Both the position numbers and the translations under genes were made by a program. The notes beneath the pieces are model-generated. The model did not search any database. It saw nothing but the letters and a program-made list of their open reading frames with translations, and had not been told where the DNA came from. DNA of 64,000 nucleotides from Craterostigma plantagineum (taxonomy: Eukaryota > Streptophyta > Magnoliopsida > Lamiales > Linderniaceae): contig JAPQWV010000051.1 of assembly GCA_027422505.1 (NCBI GenBank), positions 4,741,501 to 4,805,500 of the forward strand, read 5' to 3'. Below are positions 47,120 to 57,510 of the stretch, in pieces (position 1 is the stretch's first letter; every line of letters starts with the position of its first letter).

Positions 47120-50100
47120 ATGACGATAACAAAAATGTCAATTGAAAAGTTCGACAGAAATGCCAACTTTGCAATGTGGAGTCTCAAGATGGAGGCCATA
47201 CTCATTCAAGACGGTTGCGAGGTGGCGCTTGAAGGCGCAAAGAAGAAACCAACCGAAATGAAGGACGATCAATTTAATGAATTGGACAAGAAAGCCAGAT
47301 CGGCTATTATATTAAATCTCTCTTACGAGGTTTTACAAGAAGTTGCCACGAAGACGACGGCCATGGGTATGTGGGATGCGTTAAAAGCTATCTACATGAA
47401 GAAGACTATGGAGAATCGGCTTTATTGAAAGCAGAAGCTATACAGTATGAAAATGACGGAAGATACTTCTATTCTTTCACATCTCGATAAATTCGATTCT
47501 ATCATTATTGATTTGGCGAACGTAGAAGTCAAAGTGACGGACGAAGATCAGGCCATAATATTGTTGTGTTCTCTTTCATGACACGATTATATACGGGAAA
47601 GATACGATATCATATTCTAGTGTCAAATCCGCTTTACAATCGAAAGAACAGATAGACAGGGATATTACGGGAGAAACAAGTGGTAGCCAGGCAGAAGGCT
47701 TGTCTGCACGGGGAAGACCAGAATGTAGAGACGCTGAAAGTAGCAGATCTAAAGAAAGGTCAAAATCCAGGTACAGAAATAAAGTCTGTAATTTTTGCAA
47801 GAAAAAGGGTCACATCAAAGCTGATTGTTTTAAATAAAAAATAAGGAGAAAAATAATCAGCAATTTAATAAGCCCGCCGAAGCTAGTTTAGCTACTGATG
47901 AGAGAGATGGAACTATTTTTGTAGCAACTGCAAATATTGTTAGGTCTGATAATGAGTGGATCTTAGATTCGGATTGTTCTTACCACATAAGTCGGAGTCG
48001 GGACTGTTTTCCACATATGAAAATTTTGATGGTGGATATGTCTTAATGGGAAATGATGCTCCGTGTAAAGTTGTTGGTAAGGCATAGTTAGGATCAAGAT
48101 GTTCGACAGAATTATCCGAACGCTCACAGAAGTCAGACACGTTCCAGATATGAAGAGAAATCTTGTCTCTTTAGGCAGACTTGAATCTCAAGGGTGCAGG
48201 GTCTCAGGTGAAGGTGGAGTTTTAAAGATTGCAAGAGGTGCCCTTGTCGTGATGAAAGCTTGCAGGTCTGGAAATTTATATATTTTGCAGGGAACTACAG
48301 TTACAGGTTCCGCTGCAGTTTCGACATCCCCGGAGGTTGATACCACAAGATTATGGCATATGCGACTTGGACACATGGGGAGAAAAACGCTTGACGATTT
48401 GAAGCAAGCGGGGCCTACTCTGCGGTCAAAGTACTGGTAAGATGGACTTTTGCGAACATTGTATTTTTGGGAAGCAAAAACGAGTCAACTTCAATTCGCC
48501 ACCTGTCCACAGGACAAAAGGTACTTTGGACTATATTCATTCTGATGTATCGGGTCCTTCTCGTGTTCCGTCCAAAGGTGGTGCAAGATATATGTTGAGT
48601 TTCATTGATGATTTTTCAAGGAAAGTCTGGGTCTATTTTCTTAAACAGAAAAGTGATGTTTTCCTAACATTTAAACAATGGAAAGCTTTGATTGAAAAGC
48701 AAACAGGAAAACAGATCAAGCGCTTGCGGACAGATAATGGCTTAGAATTTTGCGGAAGCGAGTTCAACGAGTTTTGCAAAAATGAAGGAATTGCTCGACA
48801 TCACACTGTTAGAATGACACCTCAACAAAATGGTGTTGCCGAGCGCATGAACCGAATACTTGTAGAGAGATCTCGATGTATGATCTCCAACGCTGGGTTG
48901 ACAAATGATTTTTGGGTTGAAGCTATCGCTGCAGCATGTTATATTGTCAACCGTTCACCGTGTTCATCGATCAATTTCAAAACTCCTGAGGAAGTTTGGT
49001 CAGGTACTCCTGCTGATTTCTCCAACTTAAGAATATTTGGGTGCCCAGCTTATATTCACGTAAACGAGGGAAAGTTAGAGCCTAGAGCTAAAAAGTGTAT
49101 TTTTCTCGGTTACGCTTCAGGGGTGAAAGGATATAGATTATATAATCATGATCCCAAGTAGGGATGTCAACGGGGCGGGGCGGGGCCGGGGATTAGGTCC
49201 CCATCCCCGTCCCCGCGTTGACGGGGAATCCCCATCCCCGTCCCCGCGAACTTAACGGGGAAAAATTCATCCCCATCCCCATCCCTGTCGGGTCCCCGCC
49301 CCCGCGGGGATTCCCCGTCCCCACGATTTTTTTAAAAAAATTGTATTTTCATTATAATATAAATTGGAAATATTATTTATACTATATTTTAAATAATATT
49401 TATATTATAATTATAAAATAAAGAGTAAAGAATATTATTTTAAACTATAATTATATAAACTATGTATAAAAAATATTATTTAGATATTAGTTTAAGTTAT
49501 AATATATTATATTTAAATAATATTAATGGCGGGGACGGGGCGGGGATCCCCGCGGGGCGGGGACTATGATTCCCTTCCCCGCCCCGTCCCTGCCTACGGG
49601 GACAAAAAATTCCCCATCCCCGCCTCGCGGGGATTAAAATTCGGGGATTCCCCGCCCCATTCGGGGCGGATCCCCTCGGGGACGGGGAATCCCCGCCCCA
49701 TTGACAAGCCTAATCCCAAGTCACCCAAATTTATAATTAGCAGAGATGTTACATTTGACGAGTCTTCTATGTTACATTCAAAAGAATCTATTAACTCTTC
49801 TAATCAAGAAAAGATACAGCGAGGTGGAGCTCGAGATCAACAAAGATCCTTCAGATGATCCTGCTACGAGTTCAACAGATCAGAATGAACCCAGAACCTG
49901 ATTCAGATCCTGTTGAAGATGACAGCACCGAGCAGGAATATTCTATAGCCAGAGATAGGGACAGACGGGAGATTCGACTACCACAGCGGTACGTAAAATT
50001 TAGTTTCGTACGCTTTATCAGTGGCGCAAGAAACAGGTGAAGGCGGCGAACCTTCTACCTATTTGGAGGGAATAAGCGATGATAATTCTGATAAGTGGTT

Positions 50101-51610
50101 AGTAGCGATGAATGAAGAAAATGGAGTATCTGCACAAGAATGGTACTTGGATTCTTGTGCCGCTGCCGAAGAAAAAGAAAATAGTCAGATGTAAGTGGGT
50201 CTACAAGAAGAAAGAAGGTTTATCTGGTTCTGGCGATGCAAGGTATAAGGCACGATTAGTCGCGAAAGGCTATAGTCAGGTACAAGGTGTTGATTTTAAT
50301 GATGTATTCTCACCTGTTATTAGACATAGCTCTATTCATGTATTACTTGCATTCGTTGCCATGTATGATTTGGAGTTAGAACAGCTTGACGTCAAGACGC
50401 GTTCTTACATGGCGATTTAGATGAACAGATTTATATGAAGCAACCTGAAGGCTTCATAGTTGAAGGAAAAGAAGACCAAGTTTGTCTACTGAAGAAATCC
50501 TTATACGGATTAAAGCAGTCTCCAAGACAGTGGTATAAACGGTTTGATTCTTTCATGTTGGTCATGGTTTCTCCAGGAGCAAGTATGATAGTTGTGTTTA
50601 CTTGCGGAAGTTAAATGACAGTTCGTTCATTTATCTATTGTTATATGTTGATGACATGCTCATTGCGACTAAGAATCTTGCAGAAATTCACCAGTTGAAG
50701 GCCATATTGAATGGTGAATTTGAGATGAAGGATGTGGGAGCAGCTAAGAAGATTCTTGGTATGGAGATTAGATGTGATAGAGGAGATGGTAAGTTACACC
50801 TGACCCAGGAAAGTTACCTCAAGAAAGTTTTGGAGAGATTTGGCATGAACGATGCCAAACCAGTCAGCACTCCTCTTGCTAGCCATTTTAGGCTAAGCGC
50901 TGCTCACCATCATCAGATGAGGAAGAAGCGTACATGGCACGAGTTCCTTACTCGAGTGCAGTCGGCAGTATTATGTATGCAATGGTATGTACACGTCCTG
51001 ATATTTCACAGGCTGTTAGTGTTGTTAGAAGGTATATGGCTAATCCAGGGAAAGAACACTGGCAAGTAGTGAAGTGAATTCTCAGATACTTGAAGGGTAC
51101 TCTAACCTTTTGTTTGGAGTTTGGCAGAAACAGTGATACACTTGTTGGCTTCGTCGATTCAGACTACGCAGGTGATCTCGATAAACGACGATCTCTTACT
51201 GTTTATGTATTTTGTATTGGGGGTTGTGCAATAAGCTGGAAAGCTACTCCACAGCACGTAGTGGCGTTATCTACTACTGAAGCATAATACATGGCGATTA
51301 CTGACGCGATCAAGGAAGCATTGTGGTTAACGGGTTATTCAGCGAATTAACTCAGAGTCAGGGAGTTATTACTATTTTCTGTGATAGTCAAAGTGCGATT
51401 CATTTGACTAAGGATCAGATGTATCACGAAAGGACTAAACATATTGATGTTAAGTATCATTTTATTCGTGACATCATTGCAGATAAGAAGGTGTTTATCA
51501 AGAAGATCAACACGAAGGATAATCCTGCAGATATGTTAACGAAGGCTCTTCCAGTTTTCAAGTTCAAGCATTGCTTGGACTTGATTGGTGTTTCAGAAAT
51601 GGTGAACTAG
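47120..51610 (+). pseudogene. Copia 2 gag-pol polyprotein, disrupted
   Basis: Gag (47120-47840) has a stop after MENRLY and a CCHC knuckle [14 protein letters not shown] at about 47790. The protease active site reads D-S-D-C-S-Y instead of D-S-G (about 47965). The GAG-pre-integrase block LWHMRLGHMG (48354) is followed by a long intact integrase frame (48442-49161) with HSDVSGP, LRTDNGLEF and GVAERMNR carrying the DDE residues. Then comes the hAT MITE, reverse transcriptase (50112-51069, with LLYVDDMLIA at about 50640 and a one-base loss after LDVKT) and RNase H (51090-51610). Stops and frameshifts prevent a full polyprotein. Confidence 0.9.
49159..49712. mobile_element. hAT-type MITE with GC-rich arms (copy 2)
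   Basis: Ends TAGGGATGTCAA and TTGACAAGCCTA are flanked by the perfect 8-bp duplication ATCCCAAG (49151-49158, 49713-49720). Same GGGGCGGGG arms and AT-rich centre as 43199-43626. Its insertion breaks the Copia reading frame after the integrase. Confidence 0.93.
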
Positions 51611-51695
51611 CCCATCGGGGCTAATGTCGGAGGAGATAAAGGTGTTACTAATTATGGTGGAGTAATTTACGGAATCAAAGGTCAAGGTGGAGATT

Positions 51696-51760
51696 TGTTG
51701 ATAGATGACCTTTGAACATGCGCATGTGAATGGTCAAAGGAATTACTGGAGGTGGGTCCC
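51696..51760 (+). repeat. 3' LTR of Copia 2, left piece
   Basis: The first 65 bp of the LTR, preceded by a purine tract (AAGGTGGAGATT, about 51683-51694). It is cut at GTCCC by the solo LTR and continues at 53282. Confidence 0.92.
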
Positions 51761-53276
51761 TGATAAACGCATTTCAATGCGTTTATCGTAGTATTTAATT
51801 GGGATATAATAAGAGCTTAGCAATCAATTTATGTGTTTATTCGTTACATTTACACTCATTTTGTTATTGAAGGAGCTTTGGACGAGTTTCGGGCGAAACG
51901 GAGCGAAAACGAGGCAAAACGGAGCAAAAACGACGGAAACAGGCATGTGTCACGGCCGTGACACATAGTGCACTAGGCCGTGACGTTGGGCAGAGAGTTG
52001 GAATGAAGATGGTCACGGCCGTGACACTTATTGCACCAGGCCGTGATCCATAGGAGCACAAACATTAGAAAATTCATATCTCTCAGATCTCGGATTGAGA
52101 ATCCCTTTGGTCAGCGTCAGAATTGGCGAGTCTTCTATCTATGGTTAAAATTTCAGGTCAATCGGACATCGTCTACCCCTCCATCCGAGAGAAATACGAA
52201 ACTGTCGCAAAGTTGTTGAGTGGGTCACGGCCGTGACACTACTGCACCAGGCCGTGACGAGCGGCAGTGAGCTCAATTTTTGCCCTGAGAGTGTCACGGC
52301 CGTGACCTGTCTTGTCCCAGGCCGTGACAGTGTCGAATTTCACTATAAAAAGCCCAAATTCGACCAGAGATCAAATCCAAACCATCTAGAGACGAAATTA
52401 GGGCGAAAAGAATAGAGAATTATATCCCGGAGTGCAAGAGACGGAGCAACGACGCAATCACGCCCAATTGATCAGAGAACGAAGATTCATCACGCAAGCA
52501 TCGATAATTCGCCAGTATTCAAGATCATGAGTTCTTCTTCTCTGTTCTCTACAATCTTCGTTGTTATCTCGTCTATTATGAGTAGCTAAATTCCCCGTAT
52601 GTTTGGGGATTAGATGAACGCTAGGTTATTTTGTAATTAAGACATATGTTATCGTCACTCGTGTCTATGAACTATTTATCTATCTGTGAATTTGTTTCGT
52701 CGCTTGAATATGTCTATGTGTTAAAGTGATCGTGTGGAAAATCGTTTAGGGCGATAGCTAAACAACGATTAGGCCGTTCATAGAAGATAGGACTCGAGTA
52801 TAGGGCGAAAGCAAATACTCGATCCTCGATTTAGTAATTGCTGAACTTTAGATCCCCGCGAGCGTTTAGAGCGACAACAAATTCGTTAGCGGGTAGGAAA
52901 TTACTGCGATCTAGTCAGAATCACGTAGGAACGATAATTTACTATTTTAGGCGATAGTACCTAGCGGGATTCGAATCCCGAGCACATCTCTATTATCTGA
53001 AGCTTCGTATCAGTTTTTAATCGCGTTCGTTGAATTTCTGGTTGATTTAGGAGCGATCTGTTAGGTTAGTCGTCAAACAATTTGCGTATTTTATTTAGGC
53101 TAAATATCGAGTCGATAGGTCATTACTAGTACTTGATTTATTCCTTGTGTTCGATACTCGCTTACTCACTTTACTGCACTACAAACGATAGGTCCACTGC
53201 CTATCGCACGTTGGTGATAGTAATTAGGTATTCGTTTTATTTCATCACTTTTCATCCACACACCACGTGTCGATCA
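51761..53276 (+). mobile_element. Solo LTR (1.5 kb) with repeated palindromes
   Basis: It starts TGATAAACGC, ends TGTCGATCA and is flanked by GTCCC (51756-51760, 53277-53281). No internal domain is present. Size and TG...CA ends suit a Ty3/gypsy LTR, but lineage is not established. A TATAAAAAG motif at about 52345 could be its core promoter. It carries four GTCACGGCCGTGAC palindromes (51949-52306). Confidence 0.85.
51949..52330. repeat. Four GTCACGGCCGTGAC palindromes with paired half-motifs
   Basis: The 14-bp perfect palindrome occurs at 51949, 52012, 52224 and 52293. Each is followed about 10-12 bp later by (C/T)AGGCCGTGA(C/T), a half-site with the same core. Spacing between copies is irregular, so this is not a simple tandem repeat. 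Confidence 0.85.
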
Positions 53277-53697
53277 GTCCCACTATGGAGAAATCAAAAG
53301 TTTGCTTGCGCCGAGATCTATTTTTGTGTGCGAAGGAAAAGTCATACGGCAGTTTTATTTTTCTTAATTTCACATGACGGATCAAGGAGAAGCATCGCCT
53401 ATAAATAGGCATGATACGATGCAGAAGAAATTACCAACAACAGATCTTCTCCTATTCAATAATTCTTTGTATAGCCTACTCCTAATATTGTTGTAGCTGT
53501 TTTTGTATCACGTCAGTGTACGTGTCTGTAGTCATCTCCACATAATAAAGAAGTTCTACCCTCCGGCCCGTGGACGTAGGTCATTCTGACCGAACCACGT
53601 AAATCTCGTGTCACTTCAAATTTATTTTCATCTCTTTTATTTATTATCGTCATTTTTCGGGCAAAATAATTATCGAGAATTTTCGCATATCCTAACA
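53277..53697 (+). repeat. 3' LTR of Copia 2, right piece
   Basis: It continues the LTR from the GTCCC duplication to ATCCTAACA, near-identical to 46660-47081, and is followed by AATAC. Confidence 0.92.
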
Positions 53698-53702
53698 AAT
53701 AC

Positions 53703-54000
53703 ATTTCGAAGCGATCATAGATATGATTTGTTGTATTTGATTTGTCATATAATCAAAATCATATTGTCTACATAGACATATAAGTTGGTTGCACATTTTT
53801 AGAAGTAACATTACTCCAATACTCGACAGTCAATGCACATTGAGTATTTCAATATTTACAATATTATTTTATAAAAGCATATATGTATAATATATATTCA
53901 TATATTCAAAATGCAGCTGGGGCCTGGTTTGATACGCATAAGCCGAGGTCGTGCTTGAGTTAAACTTATATATTTATATATATATATATATATTATATAT
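53703..54000. other. AT-rich DNA with (TA)n tract
   Basis: Non-coding; TA-rich microsatellite at about 53966-54004. Confidence 0.5.
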
Positions 54001-54009
54001 ATATAAAGC

Positions 54010-54386
54010 GAGGAATTTTAGCACCTTATGTGGGCACATGTTGGTGTGGCACCGATTCGTGCCATTTCAACACCCGCATCCACATCTAAGATTATGACAT
54101 CTTTAACACCGTCTATGTGCCGTTAATCAATATTTTGGATGCTGATGTGACATATCGACTCCTTAAATAACACATTTTACGTTCAATGACAAAAAAAGCA
54201 CGTCAATATGTCAAATCAACAACCGAAATGTCGATTACTGTCACCTAGACGGTATTAATTAAGACGACATAACCTTATCTGTCGATGTGCGATGTTGAAA
54301 TGGCACGAATCACACCAACAGGTGTCCACATAAGGTGTTCACGGATAATCACCATAAAATTCCTCCAAGCACCATAAAATTCCTCC
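54010..54386. mobile_element. MULE-type MITE
   Basis: Ends GAGGAATTTTA and TAAAATTCCTCC are inverted, with subterminal similarity for over 120 bp (CACCTTATGTGG.CAC and ATTCGTGCCATTTCAACA blocks on both sides). The element is flanked by a perfect 9-bp duplication ATATAAAGC (54001-54009, 54387-54395). The right end carries a direct duplication of CACCATAAAATTCCTCCA. Confidence 0.83.
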
Positions 54387-54409
54387 ATATAAAGCATACA
54401 TCCGTTCAT

Positions 54410-54450
<41 letters not shown>

Positions 54451-56049
54451 GTGTGTGTGTTTGTAAATATGTTTATATTAATCACATTATGATATTAACA
54501 ATTCCCCATAAAATATTTCTCCGTTTGAGACGTTCTCTTCTCAACGCCATAGGATAAGACGTTACAGACTCTGGGACTATCGCCTGACAACGTCTTTCAT
54601 TCATTCCATGCCCAATTAAACATTTCTTACATAATCCGACAATTAAATCTTTATGAAGTCGAATTTCCACATTTTAATAATATTTTCTGGCCTAGTCATT
54701 TGTAAATCAGTCATTACTCGTTTAGTTCAACAAGTTCTTCAATTGATTGCCATCGCATATCTCATTCCCATCCAACTATTTACATCGATAAACTTCTCAA
54801 CTTTATATCCTTAAACAGTAATTGTTGATTATTTATGGACTCTTGTTTATACAATAACTTAGTCACGTTAGTGTTATATTATAACATTCCCGATTCCCAT
54901 CTTTGAAATACTTTTGCCTTTGAGTAATAAACAAAATTTAATTACTACAATTAATATGAAACGTTGTAGTAACAAGACAACGTACTTGCCGAGGGAGAGA
55001 AAAGCTAACAAAACCCAAAACTTGGACGAAGAGATTTGCTTGCTTTGCCTTTGGCTCTTTTTGCTTCCTTCAATATTATTACATTACATACATCAGTCTC
55101 TCTGCAGATTCTGCCCCACGCGCCCCGGCACAACTCTCGAGACACGCGCCTCTCTTGCAGCGTCCCTAACCGCTCGCTGACGCTACTACCCAACGGACTA
55201 ATTAATTATCTAATAATTCCTTTCTTTTTTTTTTTTTCGTAAAAGAGATGTTTCTTTTTCTAACACAACGATGTTATTGTACTTTGCTATGTGAAGCCTT
55301 TTGACCTTTCTTTTGGTCAAAAGCTGTTGTTTTACTTGCATTGCTACGACCGTTCCATATATTTCCCTAAGTTCCTAAATATACTTAAAAGAAATTTACA
55401 CACATAGTAAGAAATAAGAAATTTTCATTATGCATTTATTAATTATATTATTTATTTAATTAAAAAATTCTAATTAAGATAAGGGGTAAAATTAGAAATG
55501 ATCAATACTTTTTATTATAAGAACCGTGAAACGACTTGTAGTTAAATACAAAAATAAATTCTAAACTACTCATTTTTAGGAATGGACGGAGTATTATCAA
55601 AGAGTGATACCAATTTTACTATTTGTAACCTTTTATTACGCCTAAGGCTTGAAACAAATCATCTTTGGTGTTTAATTTAAATTAATTTTAAAAGTAACTA
55701 AATGGAAAACCACCAAACTCAACCTATCATGGTATTTTTATATTCACAATTTGCTCTTCTACTTTAGTGAATAATTATTTCACAACTAACATATATATAC
55801 TATATAACACACGACATTTGAGTAGGCAAAAATACTATTGTGTATTATGTCTGTGTGCAAGATGATTATAACACTTCTAAAATTTTTGTTACAGAATTAT
55901 GAATTTTATGAATAACTGTGTTTTGGATTATTAAATTTTGGTATATTACTTCTTGAAGCAAATGTGAGACGCCGCTCAAAAGTGCAAGTGCAAATCAAAT
56001 CGGATGTAGAATTTGAGCATGCCGAGAGAAAACGCATTGGAAGATTTTT

Positions 56050-56360
56050 TTATGTAAAAATAAGGGCAATTTTCGTTTCAAGCCCTGTACTGTTTTTAAA
56101 TGATTTTTCATGCCCTGTCAATTTAAGAATTAGTTTTAAGGACCGGACTTCTGAGTACCACTTCATTGTTTTGCAGTACAATTTCATTGTTCTACAGTCC
56201 ACTTCAATTTTCTACGGCAGAACAATGGAGTGGTACTGCAGACCATGAAGTTGTACTGAATAACAATGAAGTGGTAGTGCATAACAGTGAAGTGGTACTG
56301 CAGAAATCGAATTCTTAAAACTTTTTCTGATATGGCTTGAATATGATTTTAAAACTTAAA
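56050..56360. repeat. Dispersed repeat family (copy 2 of 3)
   Basis: Has GGGCAATTTTCGTTTCA, TAGTTTTAAGGACC and several GTACCACTTCATTG/CAATGAAGTGGTA motifs in both orientations. The inner part can fold on itself (ACAATGAAGTGGTA versus TACCACTTCATTGT). Confidence 0.55.
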
Positions 56361-56514
56361 AGGAGATCATAATTAACTCTAAAAATAATGCAATAATGGT
56401 AATGAGGTTTGACGAAACCACACTCCATTGACTAGGAGAGATCTGAGTCTAATGGAATATTGTCAACTAACCCATCTCAACAAACATCACAACTCCATCT
56501 ATAGATATAAGAGG

Positions 56515-56900
56515 CATTTTCATTTCAGGCCCCCACATATCTATCATTTAGGATTCATGTCCTCTTGGCAAAAAAATTAGTTTTAAGGACCCATTTTCTG
56601 AAAGTACCACGTCATTGCTCTTTCATACCAGTTTGTTCAAATTTTGTAACACAAAACCATAATTCGGTACCAGTTTATGATCATCAGATACCAGTTTATT
56701 TTCTGCAGTACCACTTCATTGCTCTGACATACCAGTATGTTGAAATTTATAACACAAAACGATAATTCTATACCAGTTCATATATCTTTCATACAATTTT
56801 TTTACACCACACAAAATGGGTCCTTTAACCTAAAAAATTCTCAAAGAGGGCCTGAATTCGAAATCAAACCCTTAATGGGGCTTGATTTCGAATTGACCCT
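56515..56900. repeat. Dispersed repeat family (copy 3 of 3)
   Basis: Has CATTTTCATTTCAGGCCCCC at the start, TTAGTTTTAAGGACCC, duplicated CAGTACCACTTCATTGCTCT-type and ATACCAGTTTAT motifs, and GGGCCTGAATTCGAAATC near the end. Closest to 32735-33005. Confidence 0.55.
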
Positions 56901-57510
56901 GGATATAAATGCTTATTTTGACCATTCTCTAAAATCCCATATTCTTTAACAAATCATGAAACATTTCGTCATGAAATAAATAAACCGTATGTACAGTAAT
57001 TTACCAAATGTATTGGATTGGACAAAAAATTATACGCGAATCTTTATGTATTAATATCCTCGTGTCATGTCACGATAGCTGTATGGGAACTCAATTAACC
57101 TACAATTGATTTGTTTGTATGCATGTATAAAGAATCGCAGATAGAGATTGCATTTTAAAAAAAATATTCAAGCATTATTAATTTACAATCCACTTTTAAT
57201 TGATAAACATTCATTCCCATGATTTAATTCCTAATAAATATAATGAACACACAGCTCGAAAATCGTGCCCAAAACCCCAAAAGCACAGAACTTCATTTAT
57301 TTAGCCTTCAAAATTTACACACACACATACACAATGGCAATTGTCTGAAAACACCTCTCATTAAACTCTCAAAGCTCTCAAACATTAACTTGAAAAAGCT
57401 CTGCCATTCTTTGGTCTTCTTCTTCACTGTCTTCGATACGATACAACACAGAAAAAAAACAGTGCTTTAATTTTGCAAAGCACATTGAACAAGAAAAGAA
57501 AAACCCAGCA

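Larger units (their letters stand above)
46596..53697 (+). mobile_element. Ty1/Copia retrotransposon, with two nested insertions
   Basis: The 5' LTR 46596-47081 and the 3' LTR 51696-53697 (interrupted) start TGTTGATAGATGACC and end ATCCTAACA. The element is flanked by perfect AATAC duplications (46591-46595, 53698-53702). It has a tRNA-Met primer-binding site and a Copia gene order. A hAT MITE (49159-49712) lies in the pol region and a solo LTR (51761-53276) in the 3' LTR. Without them the element is about 5 kb. Confidence 0.94.
54396..57510. other. Intergenic region upstream of the MCTP gene
   Basis: Contains an (AT)n tract (about 54411-54441), AT-rich DNA, two diverged copies of a dispersed repeat (56050-56360, 56515-56900) and the MCTP promoter. 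A short GC-richer patch at 55040-55190 shows no convincing gene. Confidence 0.5.

Noticed and set aside
51949..52330. Repeated palindromes considered as a CRISPR-like array
   Set aside because: Irregular spacing, only four copies, plant nuclear context and location inside a solo LTR exclude this.
54914..55242. Short frames in a GC-richer patch upstream of the MCTP gene
   Set aside because: No homology, no consistent splice sites and frames on both strands; probably intergenic sequence.
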